Positions 11,501 to 20,000 of a stretch of 64,000 nt of DNA are shown piece after piece. Source of the stretch: Uloborus plumipes. Lineage: Eukaryota > Arthropoda > Arachnida > Araneae > Uloboridae. Location of the stretch: contig JAXGGA010002849.1 in the NCBI GenBank assembly GCA_038373865.1, forward strand, positions 1 to 64,000. The letters are read 5' to 3'. Both the position numbers and the translations under genes were made by a program. The notes under the pieces were generated by a model. The model was given only the letters and a program-made list of their open reading frames with translations. It was not told the origin of the DNA and did no database searches. Every line of letters starts with the position of its first letter. Position 1 is the first letter of the stretch.

Positions 11501-12109
11501 TGTGATATCCTCAAAATTGAGAAAACTCGAACGACACCACTACACCCACAATCGGACGGCATGGTGGAGAGATTCAACAGGACAATCCTTAATAATCTCT
11601 CGCTTATGGTCTCCAAAAATCAACAGGATTGGGACAAGAAACTTCCTCTGTTTCTGCTGGCCTACCGCAGTGCTGTCCACGAGACCACCGGATATTCCCC
11701 ATCACAGATGCTCTTCGGCCGAGAGCTTCGGCTACCTTGTGATCTCGTCTTCGGTCTCCCTCCAGATGCGCCTTCATCGCCTGAGGAGTACGTCCAGGAT
11801 CTCCAGGCCCGGTTGGAAGACGTTCATCACTTCGCACGGGAGCGAATCAACATCGCAACGGAGAAGATGAAGACCCGATACGACACAAGGTCCACTGGTC
11901 ATGACTTTCAAGAAGGTGACAAAGTATGGCTATGGAATCCCATCCGACGTAAAGGTCTGTCACCCAAATTGCAGTCGCATTGGGATGGACCTTACACAGT
12001 TCTCCACCGGCTGAACGACGTCGTAGTGAGGATCCAGAAGTCATCACATTCAAAACCTAGGGTTGTCCATTATGATCGGCTAGCCCCATACTATGGCCAT
12101 AGTTCGTAA
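8429..12109 (+). CDS. pol: Gypsy Pol polyprotein (protease, RT, RNase H, integrase), about 1226 aa open frame
   Basis: The frame is open from 8429 to the TAA at 12107-12109. No ATG precedes the protease, so translation as a Gag-Pol fusion by -1 frameshifting in the overlap is the likeliest arrangement. An A AAC tetramer directly before the gag stop is a candidate slip site, though the heptamer is not canonical. The aspartic protease has DTGAN (Asp codon 8654). Reverse transcriptase has CVDYRRLND, MPFGLCNAPATF and YLDD at 9902-9913. RNase H has DTDAS at 10343. Integrase has an HHCC zinc finger (first His codon 11072, CxxC near 11174) and the DDE triad at codons 11279, 11459 and 11567; the last two are 35 residues apart. 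The C-terminus has WDGPYTV, the GPY module; no chromodomain seen. All key residues are present. Confidence 0.93.
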   Translation, partial: GPRTKELRSPPRNKREGYLFLSSSGKLSYGNLAGRRSPNWNEPHPKVFQISSRSGGCNGLFIYAYVNGFPCEMIVDTGANVTIIKTDVARQFGLKILWTPPCVTLQTVTGDKIEIEGKVNLEIMFGSATYHHTAFVADITDPFILGLDFLRKFDFSIDFKNNELHSMREDIVIFNTENNLKSVHQIIAQTDSLIPSRSEVLIPGSLKENNSFKFGLIEYPNQSNSPKGVLVASTLVDLSRNAVPVRVANVSERPRNIKKGEVLATCTPVNCIIRRIDSSETVSSESLTSKLIGSAPLSKDQRYAAEKLVDNFKQVFSSTSEDVGRTSLTQHRIDTGDHPPIKQHPRRLPFAKKEEVEILLKEMQENDIIEPSSSPWASPIVLVRKKDGSTRFCVDYRRLNDITKKDSYPLPRIDDTLDTLSGHKWFSTLDLKSGYWQVEIHPDDREKTAFTTGQGLWQFKVMPFGLCNAPATFERLMESVLRGLSYESCLVYLDDIIIIGRSFEEHLANLRKVLQKLKEANLKLSPSKCNLFRREVNYLGHIISSEGVRTDPDKVSAVKNWSRPENVHQLRSFLGLCTYYRKFVKGFSNIARPLHKLTEIKQKFEWSKECEDAFLQLKEALTSTPILSYPQPGKSFILDTDASHESVGAVLSQEVDGNEHVIAYWSKCLSKSERNYCVTRKELLAIVKAVEHFHHYLYGREFLLRTDHASLTWLLNFKNPEGQVARWIQRLQEYDIEIKHRKVLSHGNADALSRRPCTENCHYCSRIEKQYGTTIPTACQVTATSTSSDPDPWSDDQVRKDQLEDPDLKPIIELMEKDSRRPSWQDVSIYSPATKRYWALWKSLQLRNGVLYRKWESDDGKAFKWQLLLPRSRIPDVLKELHSSPTGGHFGILKTLHKVRERFFWSKTKDDVEKWCHSCDACAARKGPKRRSRGKLHLYNVGAPFERIGIDILGPLPKTTDGNKYILVAIDYFTKWPEAYSIPDQEATTVAETLVQHWISRYGTPLQIHSDQGRNFISAVFKGLCDILKIEKTRTTPLHPQSDGMVERFNRTILNNLSLMVSKNQQDWDKKLPLFLLAYRSAVHETTGYSPSQMLFGRELRLPCDLVFGLPPDAPSSPEEYVQDLQARLEDVHHFARERINIATEKMKTRYDTRSTGHDFQEGDKVWLWNPIRRKGLSPKLQSHWDGPYTVLHRLNDVVVRIQKSSHSKPRVVHYDRLAPYYGHSS

Positions 12110-12341
12110 AGTAAATCTAAAGCTACCATGGTAATTTGTTTGTAAATTTTGTAAATAACTTTCGCCTTTAATTGTTTGGAATATTACTTTATCAATGTTA
12201 TTATTTCTTTCATGTTCTCATTGTTATTGTTTATCATGTTTATGATTGGTCATCATGTAATGTGTGCATCTGTAAGTCTTCCCTTGCTTCCTTTCTGGGG
12301 ATTGTACTGCCCGGGACGTGCAGTCCTTGGGAAGGGGGCAA
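12110..12341 (+). other. Gypsy 3' untranslated region with polypurine tract
   Basis: No env-like ORF follows pol. The purine-rich stretch GGGAAGGGGGCAA, about 12328-12341, directly abuts the 3' LTR and fits the polypurine tract that primes plus-strand synthesis. Confidence 0.75.
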
Positions 12342-12960
12342 TGTTACAAATCTTGTAAATAGTTGTTGTTTTTCCTGCCTTGCATCATTTTCATTAGTTT
12401 TGGTTTTATCTGACGTCATGTTGCAAAAGTATCTGAAGATATCACTTTTATCACTTGTATACCGGCCCCGTAACACTTTGTAGTTTTTACACTTGCCCTA
12501 ACTTTAATAAGCGTGAAGAAATTTTCGCTCGGAGTGGTGTTTTTCTTTTTATTTCTAGCGTTTTCTTGAATGAATTGTTTAAAGTTATGAATGATTTGGA
12601 ATATTCCAGATATTACTAGAAAGTTGTCGGGAATTCTTTCCGTGTATAAATAGCTGGCCTTGAACACAAGTCAGTCAGTTTTTCTCAGATTGGATTATTG
12701 AGAGGCTCGTTTTTATTCGCTTTGGGCGAATGTTGTTTTTGCTTTTGTAATTGCTTAATTACTGTTCACGTTTGATACGTGGTGCTGAGTTACTGTTGAG
12801 AGTACAGTGTACTGTTTTGCTACCTAATTGCTGGATGTTTAGCAATTGTTTCCTGCTCATATTGTAAATAGTGTAAATACTTGTAAATAAATTTATAGTT
12901 ACTTCCTCAAGATTGGAATGCTCATTTGAAGAAAGTTGAAGGTGCTACGGACTCGTTACA
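12342..12960 (+). repeat. 3' LTR of the Gypsy element
   Basis: 619 bp, same ends as the 5' LTR, immediately followed by the ATAC target duplication. One visible difference from the 5' LTR (C at 12676). Confidence 0.95.
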
Positions 12961-13449
12961 ATACTAACAAACCCACATGTGAAACTAATAAAAGCGTATT
13001 AAAAATAGCAAATAATTCTATATGTTTAAAGATACATAGAGAATTTCCATGCAACAGTAATCTGGTAAATAATTTAAAAACAGACATTTATACTTTCTCC
13101 GGGGGGGGGGGGGTAGTGATTAGTTAAAGAAAAAAATATACCAAAATATATCATAGACGGCTCGTACTGAGGTCAAGAGGGGCAACTGCAACTTTACTTA
13201 AAAAATTACTGTACTTGACTTTAGAAATTAAAATTTCAGAAAATGAAGTGTGAGACATGCTATGAGTTCGATATCTTACTAATTACCTACTAACACAATT
13301 TCTAAACAAGCAACAAAAAATGTATTAATATTTTATAGAAAGGTTCTAGTAGATTATGTCATAGGTCTTTATTTCTAAACTGTGAAACAACAATATTTTA
13401 TAGAAATGTAACTAAAAAGTTAGTAAACTCAATTTTTTATGTTCCTTAC

Positions 13450-13596
13450 CTGTAACAATAATTTTAGAATAGTTTGTGCTAACTTTCTTTTCTCTCGATA
13501 CAACATTTTCTGTGTGACATCGAAAACTGTACGATCCGTCGTATTCTGTTGTGTCCCGTATGTAAAGATCTCCACTCTCAAGCATTCCATACTTGG
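13450..13596 (-). CDS. Dscam: Dscam exon encoding the second half of Ig2 (49 codons)
   Basis: Acceptor TATATAG (complement of 13597-13598 gives AG) and donor ACAG/GTAAGG (complement of 13448-13449) bound a 147-bp exon that is phase 1 at both ends. The peptide runs AKYGMLESGDLYIRDT, then YDGSYSFRCHTENV with the F-strand cysteine, and ends NYSKIIVT. This follows Drosophila Dscam1 exon 5 closely (KYLVLPSGELHIREV, DGYKSYQCRTKH, RLVIT). It completes the Ig2 fold begun by the exon at 15786-15625. The junction codons restore Ala at the upstream joint and Glu at the downstream joint with Ig3. In Drosophila the equivalent exon is constitutive; no duplicate is visible here. The long intron on its 3' side is due to the Gypsy insertion. 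Confidence 0.9.
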
Positions 13597-15624
13597 CTAT
13601 ATAAAGTAATTATACATTCATAAACAAAACTTGACTGTCGTTACATTAAAAACGTTAATAGGGTCATTTCAGATTAACATGCAGGACATTCACACCCTTT
13701 ATAATCTCCCCAACATTTTAGTATATTTTCTTACATTTTAACTAGACATAAACGAGCACATTTTGTAATCTTTGCATTCGATGCAAATATACTCCAGGCT
13801 TACTCATATTAAAAAAAAAATAATAATATTCTTTAGTAAAGCAGTGAGTAACCGCCCCTAAGCAATTGCTTTGGCAGAAACATGCAATACACCTCCAACT
13901 CGGCTATTTCGATCCATTACTGCAGTTTCGTGCTTATTATGCACTCAATAGCATGGAATACGAAACTAGCCGAGTTAGAGGCAAAAATCCTCTAATAAAA
14001 TTTATAAGTTGGCGGTGTATTGCATATTCTTTAGTAAGTTTGATTTATTTACTTGTGTCATATGCGGGATATATGTAAAGTCTACCTCTTGCCATGGAAG
14101 GCATAAATTCGTTAATATGCCTGCTCTATTAATATTTCAATGTCATATCAAATTGTAGGTTTTGAAAACTAAAGTTTCAATGCCAATGCAACATATATCA
14201 TTCGTTGAAAAATAGCTATTCAATGCGTTAAAAAATGAATCTTGCCATTCCACGATAAAGTAGCCAATTTGTTCCTCACGTAATGGTTCATATGTTTTAT
14301 TTAAACGCATAGTTTTAAAAAACTAATAACGGAATTTTTTACTAAAGAAATCACACAAGTATGTGTGATTAAGCAACCAAATTTTGTTCAATACGCTTTT
14401 AAATTATTATTTTTAATGAAATGTCTAAAGCGTTACATGTGGAACAAAATGGTAGATACTTTGAATGTAGAAGCATCTTTAGTGATGCAACTCACTATTA
14501 TGCTTTTATTGAGTTACTATCAGAACACGTGCTATGTAAGTTTTGGGCAATGCTATTTTTTTTTTTTTTTTTGATGGTGTGGTTCACTTTTTGGATTAAG
14601 AGAAGAGAGAGAAGATGGTAATGTATTAACATTTACTCACTATTATGAGTTGCAAAATTAAAAAAATAGCTAACTATAGTATATCTATAACGAAAGTGAT
14701 TGCTATAATGTTTTCCTTTATTGATGTCAATTTCTTCATACTAAATGAACAAACAACATATTCGAATATAACTTCCCTGGATAAAAACATGGATTCTCCA
14801 GCATTAGTATTAGGTTTACATTAACTACCTTGTGTTTTCAATCACTTCATAATACAGTTCCAACAGTTAAAAACAATTTTTAGAAGCAAATTAAGTTTTT
14901 ATTAAATGAAAAAAAAGTACAGTAGTTGGCTTAACTATCAGAAAAATAAGTGCTATTTTTGGGTTGTAAGACGGATTTATTTGCAGAAGGTCATTAAGAC
15001 AGATTTATTTGCAGAAGGTCATTTATAGAATACTGGGGAAAGTATTGTAGAGTTACAACAATATTTTGAAAACAAAACCAATGGGTTTTATAAGATGTAT
15101 CAAAATTAATAATTTTTAGCCATTTCGCCTAAACATTATCTTTCTGTAAGTATATCACAAAAACGATGGCCATGGCTGGTGCAAATAAGTGAACTATCTT
15201 CCTCTAGCTGCATTTTCCTAAATTATAATAGAATTAGAATTTTCCCACTTTTTTAAATTTTTGTTTTCAATTTTAAAATTTAGCTATGCATTTAAATGGG
15301 ATAAAAGACAAAAAAAAAAGAGAAAAAGAGAAAAAGCAAAGCGAGGGAGAGAAATATATACATTTCTTAACAAAGATAATTGTTTAAGGCAAATATAAAC
15401 ACATATTGGCACCATAAAATTCATAAACTGCATTGATGCATTCAAAATGCTTGTCACAAGCAAAGAAAAGTTACTCAAAATGTTTGAAATCGAAACGACG
15501 GAAAATTTATTACTACTATTAATAAGTGAATACAATACACAAAAAACTGATATATAATATACGACTGAAAATAATTGGCCAGTATACCAACTTATGGAAA
15601 CTACTTATAGTTGCGTTTACTCAC
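13597..15624 (-). other. Dscam: Dscam intron between Ig2a and Ig2b exons (2.0 kb)
   Basis: No additional Ig2-type exon is visible on the minus strand, so there is no sign of a mutually exclusive exon array here. The interval contains a short inverted-repeat element (13883-14024) and a two-unit tandem duplication near 14969-15023 built on GATTTATTTGCAGAAGGTCA. Confidence 0.65.
13883..14024. repeat. 142-bp inverted-repeat element
   Basis: TGCAATACACCTCCAACT at the left pairs with the reverse complement of the right end at 17 of 18 positions. A second, internal pair involves AACTCGGCTA near 13899 and TAGCCGAGTT near 13967. It has no coding potential and looks like a very short MITE or a MITE remnant. 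Confidence 0.55.
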
Positions 15625-15786
15625 CGCTAATGATCCCCGGAGTTATGAGGAATCCGTCAATTCTTTCCCAAGATGTAACTTGTACGTGATCGCTAATGAA
15701 GCTCGGAACAGGGCATCGGAGCACACCCATATTGCCTCTCAGAACAAACTCATCCGAGAGGCGAATATCATAATGTTGCAATACAA
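15625..15786 (-). CDS. Dscam: Dscam exon encoding the first half of Ig2 (54 codons)
   Basis: A TTTTCAG acceptor and an AGCG/GTGAGT donor bound a 162-bp exon, phase 1 at both ends. The peptide contains VLQHYDIRLSDEFVLRGN, the B-strand cysteine in VLRCPVPSFISDHV and the core tryptophan in VQVTSWE. It follows Drosophila Dscam1 exon 4 (VVAQYYEADVNKEHVIRGN, IKCLIPSFVADFVEVVSWH), the exon that in Drosophila exists in 12 alternative versions contributing to homophilic recognition. Only one copy is present in the flanking 2 kb on each side, so any alternative copies would have to lie elsewhere. Ig2 in this position indicates canonical Dscam and not the chelicerate short Dscams, which from memory begin with Ig7-like domains. 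Confidence 0.92.
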
Positions 15787-16033
15787 CTGAAAAGAAAAAT
15801 CAAGATTAAGTAGGTTGATTAAATGAAAAGTTAGTTTTTGACACGGTTTTTTATCAACTGAATAATGTTTCGAGCACTGTTTAAATTTAATTTAGGTCAT
15901 ATCATTTTTGGCAATCCTCGCTTCTAGCAATGTTTGAGACTGAAATTACGTTGTCCTTATTAATTTCCCCTTTATTCTGCAGTACTGAAATGCTTTTAAA
16001 ATACAGTCAACTCTCGTTATATCGAAGTACTAG

Positions 16034-16206
16034 CAGGCCTGCCATTTCAAGTTTTTTCAGGGGGGGGGGAGGGCAAAGGGTAAAAACGCAAAACAATTTC
16101 ACCAGTAATACAACAAAAACCACGCCCACTTATCTGTAAATACGTTGATTTCTCAATGTTGGGGGGGGGGGGGGCAATTGATCCCCCCCCCTAAATCACG
16201 GGCCTG
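16034..16206. mobile_element. hAT-type MITE with G-tract, 173 bp, copy 1
   Basis: An exact 8-bp duplication AGTACTAG (16026-16033 and 16207-16214) flanks the insertion. Ends are CAGGCCTGCCATTT and the reverse complement of CAGGCCCGTGATTT. Two further copies are at 45230-45402 and 57223-57383. A conserved interior includes the AAGTGGGCGTGG block and long C/G runs at both ends. 8-bp duplications with CAG-type TIRs point to hAT mobilisation. Confidence 0.8.
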
Positions 16207-16419
16207 AGTACTAGGGATCGAGAAAAATATTCGACATAACCGAAGTTCAACATAATGAAAATTTCTTAAAGAAGACAGTCGTTGTGGTTAATAAAAAAAA
16301 ACACAACCACATATGTACAGAAAAGAACGAAAACTGATTTCTTCTACAGAAGTACGAAAATATGGAGCTCTAATTATAAAACAAAAAAAAAAAAATAAAA
16401 ATATCGTTCAAACTTGAAC

Positions 16420-16680
16420 TTTATTTGCACCAAACAATTGAGCATTCAACAGCCCCAATGTCAACAGGGAAAACATTTCTTGGTTCTCCCAGAGAGTTGA
16501 TAGGACATTGCATGAGGACAATTTCCATTTGTGGAACTGAGGAAATATAAGTCATAGAAATGCTCTGTATTGCTAATCCCTCCTTAAACTCTACTTTTAT
16601 TTCCCCTTGTGTACTATGTTCTACTGCAATAGAGCCACTGAAAGAATTTATCTTTAAATGACTGCTCAGAAAATGTTACA
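16420..16680 (-). other. Open stretch of about 75 codons inside the pogo-like element, origin unknown
   Basis: Ending at a TAA on the minus strand (16420-16422), a frame without an ATG reads through SGSIAVEHSTQGEIKV, then YISSVPQMEIVLMQ and GEPRNVFPVDIGAVE. Its composition is protein-like compared with the surrounding AT-rich DNA. It could be a transposase remnant or a host exon fragment carried by the element. I do not recognise it. Confidence 0.3.
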
Positions 16681-17016
16681 CAACAAGCGCATTTCATTGA
16701 AGTTGACCGGGGTCATGTCAATTAAAGGAAAGATTGCTGCCACACTAAAGGAGCAAATGGTAAAAATGAAAGTAGAAATTCTATCAGGTATTTAAAGGTA
16801 GAGTGGTTGGTTGGTTTTGTTTCTAAAAATCGAATAATCAAAAATTAGGACAATAAGTATTTTAGAAAGGCTGCATGAAACGTAGAGATAAGCTGAGTGA
16901 CGTCGAGTTAAAGGGAAAAAAATCATTGTGCAACATTACAGCAATTGGTAACTATCCAAAAACGTTGAAACAATTAAGCGAATTAAGCGAAGTCGAGATA
17001 TGGAGAGTCGACGGTG

Positions 17017-20000
17017 TAACTTTTGCATTAACATTTCTAAAATGCATTATGAATGGGATAATGCATACATTTTCTTATTTACATAGAAAAAATCATTATT
17101 ACATAGTAAGACTGAGGACATCGTTGTACGAAGTATAGAAGGTTGAAACATAAACCCCTTTGCAGTAGGACAGAATCTAGCTTACATATAAGAAATAGAA
17201 CATCTATTTCGCGCATTTTTGATTTATTTAGCTTCGTTAACTAAAAAATGAAAAAAAAAAAAAACAAGTTAACGTAAAATAAAATTTAAAACACAAACTT
17301 TTCATACACATGTTAATAAAACAAAAAAACACTTGTCATTATTTTAAAAAATAAATAAATGAATAAATAAATAAACAAAGTTGAAACTTATTACTATACA
17401 TTTTGTAACGCATACAGAGAAATAGTTCTTTTCCTCTTTAATCTCTGGCACATGTAATTTGAAGTTTCTAATTAAGAAACGTACGCAAAAAAGGAATGAT
17501 ATTCTTTTCTATTTCAAGGGTAAACAAGCACATATTTATACAATCCTAAAAAGAACTTTCAATAATTCTCTATTTAATGTTAACCAAAAATATCTAATTG
17601 TGGTTTGTTTCTAAGTTCTGTTCTTTGCTTTCTCCTTGCAAATCCAATAAAATAGCTTTACACAAAACTAGTTTTTCATTACATTTTCTCGTAATGTGTT
17701 TTAATATGAACATAAAAAAATCATTTAATTGGTTCGGAAACACACGCAAATTTTTCGTCATTAATGCAATTCGCATTTTTAAATTGATCCATTTTCTAAA
17801 AATAACCATTCTAGTGTCTAGTTTTTATGTCATTTAATCTTTTCTCTGAGATATTAATTGTCACGAAAATATTTCAGAGAAGATTAGTTTTTGAAACACA
17901 ATGGACGTTTTTCCGATGCGAAAAACTACTTATGCACTGGAGGATATTTTCTCACTAAAAGTAATGAATTTTCTATAAAAAAAACACAACTTTTAATTAA
18001 AGAAACCATTCATTACAAATGGATCATTTATGTAGAGCATTTTCCAAAAATATAAAAAAAAACGGCTTTTTAACATTTTTACTAAAGATTTGCCATGCAT
18101 TTTTTTTCTTTTAAAAGTAACTCGTTTAAAGAAAGAAAAAAAGAAGCTAAATGTATGCATTATTTGCATTATTTAGTAGGAAGTATTATACAAAACGTTA
18201 TAAAAATTAAAACCATACAAAATACTTATATATTTTTATGATGCTTAATGCTGTATCTCGAACTATTTTAAGTTCCATAAAATTTAACGAATCATGTTAG
18301 AAAAATAGATTTGCATGTAGAACGTACAGCACGTCTCAAATATACAGCCAAACTTATAAAACACAGATTACTTAAAAAAAAAAAAAAATAAGAATATAAA
18401 AAATAAAATAAAAATAAAAGATAGAATATTTTTACAGTTGCTTGATTATGAGCAGTACATAAAATACACGTTTAGTTTATTAGAAAAAACAACAGACGGT
18501 AAATTTATTTAGAAAAAAAGAAGAAAATCAAGTCTTGTACAATTATACAAAATATTTTTTCAAACATTATACTTGTGGTTGAAACGTACTGCTACAAATG
18601 TTACTATTTAGTAGCATTTTATTATTTTTAAGCACTTAAACTACACCGCTCTCCATTAAATGTACAAAACGCTCTTTTAATTCTGAAATCAGATCGCATT
18701 ATGCATGCTCTATCGCTGCTTCAATGTCCGTGGTCCAAAAGTAATGGCTTCTAATCTCATATCCGTTTCGTTCATATCCGTTTGAAATAAAATTCACAAT
18801 TACAAATTTATAGTTCGCAAACATCATTTTTACATCTTCATCCGTTATTCAACAAGCAAAATAATATGCGCAATAAATTGAACATTTATTTTATTTTACT
18901 TCTCATAAAAATAACTTTTCACCTGATTTATGTTGTGTTATATACATTTTTCCCCTTGTAAACAATAAATCAGTTAAGTAAGAAAATAATAACACTCGTA
19001 TAATCTCTTATGAGTAAAATTTAGTTGCAGTTTTTGATTTCTTCCCGTAACTTTTGTCCAACTTTTCACTTTTTTTCTATAGGTATTTTACTCATTCCTT
19101 CTAAGAACAAAACTCAGTCCAACATTTGACAAAACTACATTTCTGGAGAGCAATTGGCGCTTCTTATTTCTTTTACCTCACATTTCTAAAATATTAATTT
19201 TTTGTTGAAAAAAATCATCGTGCAAAATAATGGCCGATATATTTGATGTAAAAAAGAAATAGCATCACTCCAGGCTGCTTTTGCGACGCGCACACTATAA
19301 ATAAATATCATAAAAGTGCCATTGTCGTTGGGCGATATATCGGTTATTGGAAGAAAGATGAGACCTTTGTGCGTCATAAAAACACGACATATTTTTATTG
19401 GCTTTTCAAACCACCTTCAATGAACCATGTATGACATAATCCTCCAAAGAAAACAAAATAAAACAAAATAAAATGTCAGAGCAAGTTTTCCATTCATAAA
19501 ACGTATGATCAATATTTTGAATCGCAAGCAACAATTTTTAAACAATAGATCATTTTAAAGCATTTCTAAGCAATCATAAAATAGCTGTGTTCTGTTCAGA
19601 AATAAGATACTGAGTTAAAATTCAATTATGCTTAGGAAAAAAAATGCATATTTTTTATATAGTTAATGATAATACGTAAATATGTTTTTCTTTTCAAGTT
19701 GTACCGTGTCTTATTTTAATTGTCTGAAATTAAGAGAGAACTATCACTAAATAGGCTGGGATCACCGGGTATTGAATCAGTACAAACAAAAACTTGTTTA
19801 TTGAACCAGTACAAACAAAAACTCGCTTAGTAATACATATTCATTTGCCTGTCATTCATTGCATATTGCTTGAAATTTAAAATATTGCAATTAACAAAAT
19901 GCTTCCTTACTACAAAATAGGAAAGTTAGTTGATTAAATGTATTAATCAATGCATTTTCCAAGCTGCCTTACTCTTTTTTCTAAAGAATATTGGTTGATT

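Larger units (their letters stand above)
6559..12960 (+). mobile_element. Complete Ty3/Gypsy LTR retrotransposon, 6402 bp
   Basis: Two 619-bp LTRs bound the element and a 4-bp ATAC target duplication flanks it (6555-6558 and 12961-12964). Order: 5' LTR, tRNA-Lys-type primer binding site, gag, pol (protease, reverse transcriptase, RNase H, integrase), polypurine tract, 3' LTR. Pol lacks any following env ORF; 12110-12341 is untranslated. The protease-RT-RNaseH-integrase order with a single YLDD reverse transcriptase and a GPY-type C-terminus places it in Ty3/Gypsy, near the 412/mdg1/17.6 group by resemblance. It sits in a Dscam intron in antisense orientation. Both ORFs are open and the LTRs are nearly identical, so this is a young insertion that could still be functional. 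Confidence 0.95.
4893..13449 (-). other. Dscam: Dscam intron between Ig2b and Ig3 exons (8.56 kb)
   Basis: This interval is bounded by the donor at 13448-13449 and the acceptor at 4893-4894. It has been enlarged mainly by the 6.4-kb Gypsy element at 6559-12960, and it also contains two inverted-repeat elements at 5050-5306 and 5661-5962. Without these insertions the intron would be about 1.6 kb. Bases 12961-13449 contain a run of 11 or more G near 13101 and no gene. Confidence 0.75.
16004..17016. mobile_element. pogo/Tigger-like element, 1013 bp, deletion derivative
   Basis: The left end is CAGTCAACTCTCGTTATATC after TA (16002-16003). The right end is the imperfect reverse complement GAGATATGGAGAGTCGACGGTG before TA (17017-17018), quoted here only as GAGAGTCGAC. 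CAGTCxACTCTCGTTATA termini with a TA target are characteristic of pogo/Tigger (CENP-B-related) elements. No transposase remains. It is interrupted near its left end by the hAT-type MITE at 16034-16206. Confidence 0.65.

Noticed and set aside
12172..12483. Open frames between pol and the 3' LTR as a possible env gene
   Set aside because: They run into the LTR and their C-terminal part is the LTR sequence itself, repeated at 6560-6700. No signal peptide or fusion motif seen.
19186..19377. Minus-strand frame with KGLIFLPITDISPNDNG and IYSVRVAKAAWSDAIS, at the distance expected for the Dscam Ig1 exon and faintly like its second half
   Set aside because: No first half of an Ig domain upstream, no Cys in the F-strand position, and no GT donor after the block. 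Chance resemblance or at most a dead exon.
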